Of a stretch of 64,000 bases of DNA, positions 32,800 through 44,254 are shown in pieces. The position numbers and the translations under genes are program-made. The DNA comes from Lineus longissimus (Eukaryota > Nemertea > Pilidiophora > Heteronemertea > Lineidae), in contig NC_088310.1 of the NCBI RefSeq assembly GCF_910592395.1, positions 15,447,501-15,511,500 on the forward strand, written 5' to 3'. How positions within the stretch are numbered: position 1 is the stretch's first letter; each line of letters begins with the position of its first letter. The notes beneath the pieces are model-generated. The model had not been told where the DNA came from and made no database searches. It saw only the letters and a list, made by a program, of their open reading frames with translations.

Positions 32800-34328
32800 C
32801 TCACAACAATCCCCTGTCATTGTCGTCCAATTGTCCTGAATAGGAAATTACGCATGTATTTCCTAGGAACCACTTCATTCGGATCTCATGAAACAGATCC
32901 TGCCTGAGGACACCGTTCATGGGGGCAATTGTCACAATGGCTGCTTATAATTCAAGCAGCCTAGTTTTGGGTGAAATCATGAACAATGTTGATGTCATAA
33001 AACACCACATAAAGTCGCTGCTTCGCTTCTGCATAGGACTTGGCTAAAAGGAGGGAGTCTTTGGAATGCAAATGGAGGATAAAACACCTTTGTAAAGAAA
33101 GAGTCCAGCTCCAAAGGGGCATTTTCACTTGACGGGGGGGGGGGGGGGGGTACAGGGGGTTATTTAACTGGGGGAGCAATTGACCGGGTGGGGGGGGGGG
33201 GGGTATTCCTAGAACCCCTCTGGATACTAGCATCATGAAAGCTTTTAAATGCCAACTACCATGATTGGGAAAGTCCCCAAAGTCTGCTCAATTATTGACG
33301 ACAATGAAGGTCAACATGTACAAGTAGAACTTGGACAATTAGCTGAAATTGAACAGAGTGACAAGGAAGATGATTTACACTTTTTAGATGAAGAGCCAGA
33401 TTATCGAGAATAAACAAAATTGTTCTTTGCGTCATCAGATAAAATGTATCCATATCCCGGTGAAAGGAATGGCAAGTTGCCATTGAAATAATGCATCTGC
33501 CTTCCCTTTATTTACACAGCAACATTTCATCCGTGGTAAGCATTCAACGGTTGCAATGCACTACTAATTTCTAAGGGCAGCTTTGGCGTTTTGAGTGCAG
33601 CAGGATTTTAGGCGAACTTTGACAGTCAACTATCTAGCCCAATGTTCTGAAGCTTTGACAACACATGTACAATGTTACATGTTTCAACATTATTCGCAAA
33701 CCCAGGTGACCTCCAGGACTGACATAACTGAGTATCCTGAAACGCGCAGGTCGCTTAATAGTTCAGGTCATCAATGTCTATTGTTGGAGTAATGGACATC
33801 ATCGCTATTGTTACAGTAAAAATTGACAACTTAGCTGGACTTAAACATTTTTTGAATCGCGTTGGCTTTGACGGCGGGGTCAACGTGAGTCTACTGTATA
33901 TGTACGATAATGTCTCGAGATAAATAACTCGGGCGATCGAGATATCATCTCGGGCGATCGGGTAACGAAATCGAGGCCATTCAACATTCATACCAAGACT
34001 ACAACTTAAAGGGGGAGTACAGGCAGGAGATAGGAGATAAAATTGTTCGTCTTTGTGTGACTTTTGTATACATCTAGGGTCCAGGTTGTGTTCGATTCAA
34101 CAAAATCATTGTATTACTGATACAAGTGCGAATAGTTTCGATGTTCTCTGAGATCGGAGCATCACCGATCAGTGATTTTGTGTAACTTTATCTGTCCTTC
34201 TTGGCTCCTGTCTATTTTCTCTCCCTTTAAGTACATTTCACATTTGGGGAAGCAAAAAACTACAAAACAATGATACGTAGAAATGTGCTCAGCTATCAAA
34301 GATTCGATTATAATGTAGAACATGCCTG
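32800..34328. other. Gene-free stretch with G-tracts
   Basis: Poly-G runs lie at about 33135-33150 and 33190-33203. Two copies of CTCGGGCGATCG lie near 33928 and 33948. No coding motif is seen. Confidence 0.55.
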
Positions 34329-35024
34329 TGTTGGGTGTGGCTAATGTCTTCGACGCTTACCGCAGCCCGCGAGGAATTGATTTTTAGTTATTGTCGTTAG
34401 ATTTGGAATGGGACAACTTGTAGAGATTTTTTGCCTTTATTCTCATATTATAACAGTCATTTGTATAAGTTAAGGTCCCTCTACTTGAGGTGAGTGTCAA
34501 AGGAGTCGCCTGTGGCAGAATCACAGTGCGTTTGTGTTAAATAAAGTTAATGTTTGTAGAAGTAATTCAATATTTGCTGCAGCCAACTTCTGCTGCCATT
34601 GTGTAGTGTAAATGCAGACTGTGCTTTCGCTATTTGGGGGTGTGGTTGCGCCCACCATTCTTGCTATCTAAGACATGATTTAAACGTTGTCAGGACACCA
34701 ACATTATGTAAGACTATCAGTCTCAATCAATCAGATGTTTATGGACCAGTTGTGATGATTTGTAAGTTGATTTTGGTCAGTTTGGTGGAGCTTTAGTTTA
34801 ATCATGTAACGCCAGGTTGCAGCACCTGCTGAGACGTCTTGTAAGACAGTCACAACCTGTCTTCTCCACTTCGGAGACTAGTATCAGTTTAACTTTGTCT
34901 GACAAAGTTCGTGTTATTTCATTTCAGTTTACGTTCAATTTTGAGGTCAATAAAGCTTTCAGCCTATTCAGAACCACACTGGTTATTGGTTCATTGATCG
35001 GGAACGTGGATGGAGACCGTAACA
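34329..35024 (+). repeat. BEL/Pao 5' LTR
   Basis: TGTTGGGTGTGGCT to GACCGTAACA, TG...CA ends. Internal AATAAAG motifs occur at about 34541 and 34948. It aligns along its length with 41763-42460. Confidence 0.85.
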
Positions 35025-35273
35025 GTAAACTCAATGAGGACTTCAGGGATTCAAGCAAAAAATCAGTAAGTCGTGCAGATTGTCAGCGGACGGTGTCTGT
35101 AGATTTCACTTCCTACAGACCGAGTCAGAGGTTCATTGTGAATGAACATGAGAGACTAAGTGGACTCTTGATTGAATTTATCTTGTGGTATGGTTCTGTT
35201 CTAGTACCGTACAGTTCAATCCAGTTTCAAATTTAAGATACAAGGTCAGGACTCTTTGAGATTCTAAGTAAGC

Positions 35274-36089
35274 ATGGAATCGGAAAGGTCCGCAACGCAG
35301 GACAATGTGTCAGTGGCCACACGGGCCAAGGTCAAGTCCGCATACGCAAGAAGGGAGACTCAGCTCACTAGGCTCGAAACCATTTCTGCTAAACAGGAGC
35401 CAATGCTCATTACTAGTGAAACTAGCATAGAGGACATGAGACCTCAGCATTCGGAGTGGTTGGGGGAATTCGAACAGTACATCATATGGCACAAGGATAT
35501 TCTGGGGATGTTATCGGCGAAAGACAAGGAGGCTTTCGAAGAAAACTTAGAGGATGAAATGAAACACTTCGAGGATTTCAAGGAAAGGTTGGATCGGTGG
35601 TTCTTGGAAAACGACGCCCCACGTACGTGTAGGCCTATCTCCGGAGGGAGGACAGGATCTAGAAAATCTGGTGGTTTGGTTCGGTCAGGATTTTCGTATC
35701 GGTCTAGCAGGAGTAGTGTCTCAATGGCAAAGGCAGAGGAAAATCAGAAAAAGGCCGAGTTACTGGCCAGGGCTCATGCACTACGGGAAAAGAAGCAGCT
35801 CAAGGAGGAGAAACTCAGGCTCAAACTCAAGGAAGAGGAGTTTCAGATAAGAACCGAGATCAAAGTGGCAGATGCTAGAGTGGCAGTCTTAGAGGAGTTG
35901 GAAAGAAGTGAACAACAGGACGAGGATATACTGAGAGACATCGTCAATTTGGGGGTATTTGAAGAATCTGCACCCGAGAAGCAGGTAGCATCAACCCCTA
36001 AGGCCAAGGGTGTTACAATTAATTTGGGGATGCCAGAGTTTGTCCTTGGTGCTATAAGGGGGCAGCTTCAGAGTGAAACAGAGAAGTAG
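35274..36089 (+). CDS. BEL/Pao gag, N-terminal part
   Basis: 271 codons starting MESERSATQDNVSVATRAKV about 250 bases after the 5' LTR. It has an N-terminal helical region, an RSGFSYRSSRSSVS patch and a long Lys/Glu/Arg coiled coil (EEKLRLKLKEEEFQIRTEIK), the layout of BEL/Pao gag before the DUF1759-type region. A stop at 36087-36089 separates it from the downstream gag ORF, whose homology follows within 170 bases, so the stop probably breaks one gag-pol frame. Confidence 0.75.
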   Translation: MESERSATQDNVSVATRAKVKSAYARRETQLTRLETISAKQEPMLITSETSIEDMRPQHSEWLGEFEQYIIWHKDILGMLSAKDKEAFEENLEDEMKHFEDFKERLDRWFLENDAPRTCRPISGGRTGSRKSGGLVRSGFSYRSSRSSVSMAKAEENQKKAELLARAHALREKKQLKEEKLRLKLKEEEFQIRTEIKVADARVAVLEELERSEQQDEDILRDIVNLGVFEESAPEKQVASTPKAKGVTINLGMPEFVLGAIRGQLQSETEK

Positions 36090-36258
36090 CAAGTCAAGGA
36101 TGACAGTAAGCAGATGGAGACGGTGCAGCCTCATGGAATGGAGGACACTATGCATAGTACTAGTTTTAATGTAGGTCGTCAAATGCAGATCGATTGCAAG
36201 CCAAGACTGCAGGACAGTGAAAGGAATCACAATCCTATAACAGTGCAGGATAGGGATA

Positions 36259-37155
36259 ATGCAGGGCAGTGGTAATATAAGTGACAATGCTTCAGTGCAG
36301 ATGGACTCTGTTGTTAAAGAGTTAAGGAAACCTGCCTCGGACCTTAAGAAATTCTCGGGTGATGTGCTTGATTATCGCCGTTTCTTACGCCAATTTAATG
36401 CACGAGTGGTGAGCAATAACACAACTAACGATAAACGACTGAACTATCTGGAAGAGTTCACGGATGGAGAGTCAAATAAGATAGTTTCAGGCTACAGCTG
36501 TTTGGAGGCAGATGTTGGATATCCAGCGGCTCTATCAGAACTTGAGAGGAGGTATGATGACAAGGAGTTGGTAGCAAATGCTTACATCAGACGTGCCCTT
36601 GAATGGCCCATAATTAAAGCAGACAATCCAAGTGGACTTGATGCCTATGCTATATTTTTAGTCGAGTGTCAGAACGCAGTCAAGGCGATAGATGCATTAC
36701 GAATCCTGGAGTATTCAGAAAACTTAAAGAGACTTGTTAGCAAGTTAGCATGGCTTCATGACAAATGGAGAAGCATAGCCCAGGAAACACGAGATAAGGG
36801 TGCCGTTGTGAAGTTTGATCATCTGGTAAAAATGGTGCAGAAGGAGGCCAAAAAGGCTATGGATCCACTGTATGGCAGGCAGGCAATGAAGGGGCCAAAT
36901 CTGCAATCGGGAGGTAAAGACCAGAAGCCAGTTGTCAAAGGAAATGCTAGTAAAACTCCATCAACGTTTCAGCGTGAGAAGCCCAACTCGAATGGTAGTA
37001 CCGGTTGTGCCGGTGTAACAGTAACAAATGCCCCCCTGGAAAAAGTGTCCGGCCCTATTTTATTCTGCAATATGGTTCTAAAGATCCTGACCGTCAATAG
37101 CTCAGAGATTGAAGCGCATAATAGAATCCTTTGTTTCCCGGGCATTCTATCCTAG
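36259..37155 (+). CDS. BEL/Pao gag, DUF1759-like region
   Basis: 298 codons including LKKFSGDVLDYRRFLRQFNA, NDKRLNYLEEF and SGYSCLEADVGYPAALSELE, the signature order of the DUF1759 gag region of BEL/Pao elements (particle-forming protein). The C-terminal 60 residues depart from the family near 37020, and the zinc knuckles that should follow are out of frame. Confidence 0.8.
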   Translation: MQGSGNISDNASVQMDSVVKELRKPASDLKKFSGDVLDYRRFLRQFNARVVSNNTTNDKRLNYLEEFTDGESNKIVSGYSCLEADVGYPAALSELERRYDDKELVANAYIRRALEWPIIKADNPSGLDAYAIFLVECQNAVKAIDALRILEYSENLKRLVSKLAWLHDKWRSIAQETRDKGAVVKFDHLVKMVQKEAKKAMDPLYGRQAMKGPNLQSGGKDQKPVVKGNASKTPSTFQREKPNSNGSTGCAGVTVTNAPLEKVSGPILFCNMVLKILTVNSSEIEAHNRILCFPGILS

Positions 37156-37189
37156 GACATTTAAATTTCTACACCGGTAATAATAGTGA

Positions 37190-38245
37190 TAGTCAGCAAG
37201 GAAAACCTGGAGGAGACTTTGCGTTTGTGGGTTCTGTAAGGATGGCCATGTGGGTTCTGTAAGGATGGACATACTATGGAGCACTGCAGTAAATTAAAGG
37301 CCAAGTCACTGAATGATAGGAGGGACTTTGTCAAATCGAAAGGGCGTTGTTTTAGGTGCCTCAAGCCTGGGCACCGAGCCAAATTTTGTCGTAACCGGGC
37401 TAAGTGCTCGAATTGAAGTGGAACACACCCTACACTGCTTCATAGAGAGACTGATCCACTTTTGGAGTCGACCGAAAAGAAGGCATGCGCGTCAACTATC
37501 ACAAGTGAAACTGGTGCCAGCGCAACAAGTGGTAGTGCAGACAACCTACAGTGGTGAATGGGAGCAGGAGCGGAGAGTGCGGGACAGTGTACAATGGCAA
37601 TAATTCCTGTCAAGATAAAGAATTCGGATGGCAGCATATTTACAGAGACTTATGCCTTTCTTGATTCAGGTAGTAATGTCAGTTTCTGCACAGATAAGTT
37701 AGCCTTTCAGCTGGGAGTCAAGGTGAAACGTACCACAATGAAATTAGAGACAATGGGAGCTACCCAGAACTTTGTAACGCACCAGATCTCGGGGCTTGAG
37801 ATAACCAGTCTTGATTGTGATATCAGCCGTTGGGGAAAGTGTTTACTAAATCAAAGATGCCTGTCACAAGCGATCTCATTCCAACTCAAAAGGACATTAA
37901 GAGATTCGAACACTTAAAGGACATTAGTTTGCCGGTGATCAGTGCAGGGATTGGCCTGCTGATTGGGAATAATGTGCCAGACGTGTACACACCACTACAG
38001 CTGAAGACAGGACCAAGGGGCACACCTCATGCAGCGAGGACAGCTATTGGCTGGGTTGTTTGGAATTTAGTCCGAGAGAACAAGTTGGAGGAAAAGAAAT
38101 GGGAGCAACATCGTTCAGCGAACAGAGCAGAAGTGTCTGCCATCGAAGAAGCTGAAAGTTTACAAAGACTCGAAACCATGGTCAGATCAGCGATCAACAT
38201 GGACTTTCCAGAACGTGGTGTAGATAGCAAGTGGGAGCCATTTAT
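37190..38245 (+). pseudogene. BEL/Pao zinc knuckles and aspartic protease, broken
   Basis: Two CCHC-type knuckles are readable (CGFCKDGH...; FRCLKPGHRAKFC in the next frame). A 23-bp tandem duplication at 37226-37268 lies within the first and shifts the frame. A stop follows. A further frame (37558-37917) carries AFLDSGSNVSF, the protease D-S-G active site. A later frame (37830-38264) carries GLLIGNNVPD and TAIGWVVWN, the region between protease and RT. Homology ends at about 38245. Confidence 0.75.
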
Positions 38246-39178
38246 TATAAAATCGCTGTTTTAATCGCGTCAGACTGGCCAACTGCCGAAGACGTTTTGT
38301 AAAATCCGCACTAAGTCACGTGACCTCATTACGTCACAACATGAACAAGTCAGACCGTCGAATATTTTCCTATTCGCTCTAGGAAGAAGCTATATCCACA
38401 GTAGTTCGCGTACGCTCAGGAAAATGAGGTATAAAAATAGTTTTAGGAATACCATTATCATGACGTCAGCGATGGAATTTCCTGGTTGGACTTAGGAAAT
38501 TTATGATGAAATGACTAGGACTGTGGACTTGGGGGGAGGGGCGGTACCTTCCCATACTTCGTTACTTCGAGATTTTTTCCAAATGTGCTGGACGACCCCA
38601 ACGGCAGATGAATTTGGAGTTGGTTCTGGAAGTTATGTTCCGGCGGAGCATCAGGAGGAGAAGATGAACCACCGGCTGGTGACCTCTTGACTCAAACTTC
38701 ATGGTGACGGCCCGGTTCTTTGATAGGGTCAGGCCAGCGGAAAACCCCAACACCTTCAGTTTTGCTGGTGTTGCCGCAAAACATTGCAGCACAATGCCAC
38801 CCGACAACTCTTTTCTTCTTCTTCTCCATAATCTTCAGTTTTTACTGTGTATATATTGTGTAAGGACAGGATGGAATGTCAATGGTCAATGGCAGTTGTA
38901 AATAAACGAATGAGATTTTTTTTTTCGCGGGAATGTAAACCACCGCGACCACGAAAATGTTCATGTTGTGACGTCATCAGCGAAAACGTCGCCGGCGTAG
39001 CGCGATTTCAACGGCATCGAAGCGAGCCGTCCGGGCAGGATTAAAACCATCAATTTGTAGAAAATGTGCATTTCGATTCGAAAACCTTACCGATTTATGA
39101 GAAAGTGACGTAGTCATTTGTCAAAAACAGCTAAAACATTATATCGTGAAATTTGACACGAGTTACCCTTTAAGATCA
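38246..39178. mobile_element. 0.9-kb non-coding insert replacing the BEL reverse-transcriptase core
   Basis: BEL homology stops at about 38245 and resumes at about 39179 in the RT C-terminal region, with the RT catalytic domain absent. The insert has no coding motif. ACGTCACAACATGAAC near 38333 is inverted as GTTCATGTTGTGACGT near 38959, suggesting a non-autonomous inverted-repeat element. Whether it caused the deletion or landed in an already deleted copy is unclear. Confidence 0.6.
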
Positions 39179-39180
39179 GA

Positions 39181-39880
39181 TTGAAGGAGAAGTCAGTTTA
39201 TACAAGAAGAGGAATCCTGTCAGTCGTCAGCAGCATTTTTGACCCCTTAGGATTAGCAGGACTATTTGTCTCACCAGCTAGGATCCTGTTGCAGAGGCTG
39301 TGCAGCGAAAAGATAGGTTGTGATGACAATATCGGTGACAAGGAAGTGAAACAGTGGGTGCACTGGTTGGTGGATATCCTGCAGTTGGAAAAAATAGCTG
39401 TACCGCGAAGTGTCAAACCACAAGAGTTTACATCCATCGTATCTATCCAGCTACATGCATTCGCCGATGCATCAGACAGTGGTTATGGGATTGTAGCATA
39501 CAAACGCCTTGAAGATGACTAGGGACGGATCCGCTGTACTCTTTTTTTTGGCAAGGCTCGAGTCGCTCCACTTAAGAAAGTCATAATGCCGAGGATGGAG
39601 CTGACAGCAGCCAAGGTTGCAGTAAAGTTTGTCACCATGATTACTGCAGCTATGGATTTGAAGTTCGATGAAACATTCTATTGGACAGACAGCATGTCAG
39701 TACCAAGATACATTGCCAATACGACAATACGATTTCATATGTTTGTTGCGAACAGGGTCACAACTATTCAAGAAGGTTCTACTCTAGACCAGTGACGCTA
39801 GGTACCCACTCAGTACAATCCGGCCGATGCTGCATCTCGTGGGATTCAAGTCAGCGATCAAGAGGCTACAGAGCAATGGT
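39181..39880 (+). pseudogene. BEL/Pao RT C-terminus and RNase H, broken
   Basis: VYTRRGILSVVSSIFDPLGL is the conserved BEL segment after the RT palm. LHAFADASDSGYG holds the RNase H first Asp. A TAG follows at 39520-39522, and MPRMELTAAKVAV (Glu) and FYWTDSMSVPRYI (Asp) follow in another frame. At least one stop and two frame changes are present. Confidence 0.75.
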
Positions 39881-39975
39881 TATCAGGACATAAGTTTCTA
39901 TGGGAGCGGGAGTCACAGTGGCCTAAGTCAGAGTTCTTAAAGGAGCTGTCACCAGAAGACCTGGATGTCAAGAAG

Positions 39976-41328
39976 GTGCATGCTACACTCAGAGATTCAG
40001 CAGAGGACGAGTTGACACCGCTCAGTTTCACAGAGTTACGGGCTGCGAAGTCAGCCATTGTCAAGTACTTGCAGGAGAAACATTTGCCAGATAACGGAAA
40101 ACACCTGGGATCAGTACAGAAACGTGATCGTTTCGTAGATGATGGGTCGGCTACGACAAGCAAGGATCCCAACGGCAGCCCAGTGTTATTGCCAAAGGAT
40201 TCGCCAGTGAGAAGACTCATCATCAGGGATGCACATCAGAGAGTCGGACATCTTGGTTCTAACAGTACGTTAAACTTACTGAGACGGAGATATTGGATAC
40301 CTAGGGCAAGCCTTCTTATACGAAGCATCATCAGCAAATGTACTATATGTCGCAAGTACAGAGCGGAACTGTTAGTTCAGAAAATGGCAGACCTTCCATT
40401 GCAGCGACTTGAAATGGATCAGCCAGCTTTCACACAGTCAGGTGTGGATTATTTTGGTCCTTTTATAATAAAGAGAGGAAGGAACACTACACTCAAGAGA
40501 TACGGTGTTATTTTTACGTGCCTTTCAACCCGGGCAGTTCATCTGGAAGTTGCCCAAGGACTCACAACAGACTCTTGCATTAACGCTGTTAGAAGATTTG
40601 CCGCAAGGAGAGCTGTCCAGAGATTGAGATCATACAACGGTACAAACCTAGTTGGAGCCCGTAAAGAATTGAGAGAAGAAATGTCCAAGTGGAATCATTC
40701 CCAGATTGGCTCTGCATTACGTCGGAAAGGCATAGAATGGGATTTCAACTGCCCTACAGCATCCGATCAGGGAGGAGCCTGGGAACGACTCATTAGATCA
40801 GTCCGTAAAATACTCTCTGGAGTTGCCAAGGAACAAGATATACATCTTGACGATGAAGGATTGCAGACCCTCTTCTGTGAGGTGAAGTATATTTTGAAAA
40901 ATAGGCCGATCACTCGAGTATCTAACGATGCAGTGGATGCATCAGCTTTAACGCCGAATCACCTACTCAGATTTCATTCAGACAAGGCACCACAACAAGG
41001 GTTATTTGTAAGGGAGGACAACTTTGTCAAGAGGAAATGGCGTCAGATTCAGCACATCGCTGATGTGTTCTGGCGACGTTGGAGTAAGGAGTATCTCGTC
41101 GGACTCCAGGAACGGCAGAAATGGAGAAAGGAGCAGCGATCGGTCCAGGTAGAAGACGTTGTGTGTTTCGCAGACACCATCATGCAGCGGAACCAGTGGC
41201 CATTGGGTCATGTGAGAGACGTCGTCGAGGATAGCGATGGGTTTGTGAGAGTCGCTAGCGTCCTAACCGGGACTACCATCTTGAAACGTCCGATTACTAA
41301 ACTATGTCTCATTCTTGAAGCGGAATAA
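39976..41328 (+). CDS. BEL/Pao integrase, uninterrupted but lacking one catalytic Asp
   Basis: 450 codons with no stop. The H2C2 zinc domain is HQRVGHLGSNSTLNLLRRRY...CTICRKYR. The core begins SGVDYFGPF (first Asp). The second catalytic site reads RSYNGTN where the family has SDNGTN, so the Asp is Tyr (codon 40633-40635). The third is GGAWERLIRSVRKIL (Glu). The C-terminal region ends WPLGHVRDV and a beta-rich tail. Integrase would insert element cDNA; this one should be catalytically dead. The true frame extends upstream of the first Met as part of pol. Confidence 0.85.
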   Translation: MHATLRDSAEDELTPLSFTELRAAKSAIVKYLQEKHLPDNGKHLGSVQKRDRFVDDGSATTSKDPNGSPVLLPKDSPVRRLIIRDAHQRVGHLGSNSTLNLLRRRYWIPRASLLIRSIISKCTICRKYRAELLVQKMADLPLQRLEMDQPAFTQSGVDYFGPFIIKRGRNTTLKRYGVIFTCLSTRAVHLEVAQGLTTDSCINAVRRFAARRAVQRLRSYNGTNLVGARKELREEMSKWNHSQIGSALRRKGIEWDFNCPTASDQGGAWERLIRSVRKILSGVAKEQDIHLDDEGLQTLFCEVKYILKNRPITRVSNDAVDASALTPNHLLRFHSDKAPQQGLFVREDNFVKRKWRQIQHIADVFWRRWSKEYLVGLQERQKWRKEQRSVQVEDVVCFADTIMQRNQWPLGHVRDVVEDSDGFVRVASVLTGTTILKRPITKLCLILEAE

Positions 41329-41762
41329 GCTTGTAAACCGTTTACAAGCAGACTGACTTGTGCCTGTATGACTGTGTTTGTGTTCGATTTGATCAAAGAT
41401 GTATAAGCGCGCCATATATATTTTTGATGTGATACAGTAAAGACTTACTAGTAGTATATTCAGTGACTGACCGCCGTGGTCCACATATTGCCTTTATGGA
41501 CAATTTTCATATTCAGCGAACTTGGATTAATGTTTAGATACATTTTTGTGTTAAAGGAGACTTTCTTGGATCATGTGTGTACCACATAAGGTTAATTTGA
41601 ATTTTCGCACAGATACATAGATCATTTCAGGACTTTTGATCTTTTTAGGACTTTGATTGAAGCATAATTCCGTGAACTATTTTGAGCTATATGCTGTGAC
41701 TAACAGGAAGGATTTAGTTTTGATAATTGTTCTGTCTAAGACTCGCAATTAGGGAGCCGGTC

Positions 41763-42460
41763 TGTTGGGTGTGGCTCATGTCTTCGGCGCTTACTGCGGC
41801 CCGCGAGGAATCGATTTTAGTTATTGTCGTTGGATTTGGAATGGGACAATTTTCAGAGAGTTCTTGCCTTTATTCTCATATTATAACAGTTATTTGTACA
41901 ATTTAAGGTCCCTCTACTTGAGGTGAGTGTCAAAGGAGTCGCCTGTGGCAGAATCACAGTGCGTTTGTGTTATATAAAGTTAATGTTTGTAGAAGTAATT
42001 CAATATTTGCTGCGGCCGACTTTTGCCGCCATTGTGTAGTGTAAATGTACACCATTTGCTTTCGCTATCTTGGGTTGTGGTTGCGCCCCCCATTCTTGCT
42101 ATCTAAGGCATGATTTAAACATTGTCAGGACACCAACATTATGTAAGACTATCTGCCTCAATCTATCAGATGTTTATGGACCAGTTGTGATGATTTGTAA
42201 GGTGATTTTGGTCAGTTTCGTAAAGCTTTAGTTTAATCATGTAACGCCAGGTGGCAGCACCTGCTGAAAACGTCTCGTAAGACAGTCACAACCTGTGTTC
42301 ACCACTTTGGAGACTAGTACCAGTTTAATTTTGTCTGTCAATGTTCGTGTTATTTCATTTCAGTTTAAGTTCAATTTTGAGGTTAATAAAGCGTTCAGCA
42401 TATTCGGAACCACACTGGTTATTGGTTCATTGATTGGAAACGTAGATGGATACCGTTACA
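41763..42460 (+). repeat. BEL/Pao 3' LTR
   Basis: It aligns along its length to 34329-35024, with the same TGTTGGGTGTGGC start and an ACA end, and many point differences by eye. The KY-like exon begins 429 bases downstream. Confidence 0.85.
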
Positions 42461-42888
42461 AGTTACGTTCGACTACCTAACAAACTTATTGTGGCTCTAT
42501 TTTGAGAAAACAAATCACGACAACTTGAATATAGTTTGGGTTTGGGTGGGGGGGGGGGGGCAAGGTGATTCAACTAGCCAACGGGTTTTTACATCTTCAC
42601 CATCCGGGTTAACCACCGAGGTTTTGCATCTCATCAAGATATATACCCTTGCTATATGCAAAGGTAGTATAAGACCATGAGGTTCTGGATGGGATTAAAA
42701 TAGTGCTACAGCATTTTGAACCACTAATTTTGTGGGTTTTCAAAGGGGATTTGAACAGGCAAAATCCTTGTTACTTTTATTCATTGCGAGGAACTGCCTG
42801 GTAAATTATTACTTTGTGAAAAAGTCATTCTACTTTAAACTATCAAAAGTAATTAAAAAAATGTGATTATTACATTATTCTTTTCCAG
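42461..42888. other. Intron remainder before the last KY exon
   Basis: Contains a G-tract at about 42546-42560. A pyrimidine-containing acceptor (TTCTTTTCCAG) lies immediately before 42889. Confidence 0.7.
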
Positions 42889-44254
42889 GGTTGCAAGTAT
42901 ATCATGTACCTGTGTACAAGGCTACGTGAAAGGATATGACTATCTCCCCGGTGATACGTTCGTTGGACGACCAGCCAACCATCTGTGGAACTTGGTAAAT
43001 CTGGACATAACTCGGGAATGGATGCCAGTAGATTGTTCCTGGGGTGCAGGGTACATTAAAGAAGGAACAAAGAGCTTTATACATGAGTTTAGAGACCATT
43101 ACTTCTTGACGCCGCCATCTTGCTTCATTCGAGACCACTTTCCCTTGGATCAACAATGGCAGCTATTACCTCGCCCGATCCGATTAACTAGATTCGAACG
43201 CGAGCCTCACGTGAAGCAAGCGTATTTTAGGCACAACGTTGAGCTGCTGCACCCACGTAGTGGAGGCATGATCACCACACAAGGCTCTGCAAGAATCCTC
43301 CTAAGGATTCAAGAGAAAATGACCTTGGCTTATGATCTTCATCGCAAGGACGACATTAAGTCCGGCAAGAAATGCATCCACAGCTGCAATGGGAAGGTTC
43401 TGTTGCAGTCCTACGACAAATTTTATGAGTTTCTCGTCTTCATGGATGAAGAAGATGACTATATATTTAGGATTTACACGATGAATGTCGTTAGTAGCGC
43501 CGGTTTATTGTCTTTTTGTCTGCGAGTATGTGAGGCTGTGACGTATGCCCCGCCACACAAAAATATATCTGCACAACTCTGGGGACCTACCGATCACTTC
43601 ATTAAATGTACGCTGTCGTGCTTAACTGACCCGATTCACGATGGTCTTCCTAGTTTCTATAAAGCATACGACGGGGAATTCTCCCTTGAGATGGCCTTTC
43701 GTAAACAACTCCGTGTGCTACATAAGCTGGAATATTACACAATCGACGGAACATTGATGGAGATATCGCGAAGGGTTATGCACAACTATACTCCCAGAGG
43801 TACCATGGTGTTTATTGCTAATTTACCGTGGTCAGGCTGGTATAAATTAACCTTATATGCACAGGAGTTTCCCCCATCTTTAGGCCTACAGTCATTTGGC
43901 CTCCCACCAGTTTTCTACTGCTGTATCCTTGCCAATGGAAAGTGTGATCCGAACTTCTCATTCCCTCGTCTCTGTCCAAGGTGGGATACAGGGTGTACCC
44001 TGATAACGCCCCAATCCGGCAACATTAAGACACTGGACCGCAATAAACTGAGGGTGAGAATCCCAGACGCATCGAAGGTAATCGGTTTCCATAGTCAATG
44101 CGCTGTTCCATTCCGGCAGAAAGAATTGAAGACGTGGGAAGCTGATTTCAGATTGCTGTCAATAGGTGGAGGCATATTCAAGCTGTCTGCGAAGTTTCAT
44201 GATGACACTAATATCCCATATGAGGCTCTTTTGTTATTTGAAGTTGTACCATGA
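42889..44254 (+). CDS. KY/hillarin-like protein, large 3'-terminal coding exon with catalytic His and Asp
   Basis: After TTTTCCAG the frame continues VASISCTCVQGYVKGYDY, then NHLWNLV (catalytic His) and MPVDCSWGAGYI (catalytic Asp), completing the Cys-His-Asp triad begun at 22264. About 400 further residues follow, with repeated beta-rich segments and CPRWDTGCTLITPQSG, resembling the KY-specific Ig-like C-terminal domains. The stop is TGA at 44252-44254. There are no stops or frame breaks across 454 codons, in contrast to all neighbouring elements, which argues that the gene is under selection. No convincing AATAAA was found close downstream. Confidence 0.85.

Larger units (their letters stand above)
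34329..42460 (+). mobile_element. BEL/Pao LTR retrotransposon, 8.1 kb, inactive
   Basis: Two direct LTRs of about 696 and 698 bp surround gag, protease, an RNase H remnant and integrase in BEL/Pao order. The LTRs are clearly diverged (many substitutions), so insertion is not recent. No matching target duplication is visible next to the LTRs. The RT core is missing and replaced by an unrelated 0.9-kb insert at about 38246-39178, and integrase has lost a catalytic Asp. It lies in sense orientation inside the KY-like gene intron. Confidence 0.9.

Noticed and set aside
35310-35492. Minus-strand ORF and other antisense ORFs within BEL gag and integrase
   Set aside because: Shadows of the plus-strand element genes.
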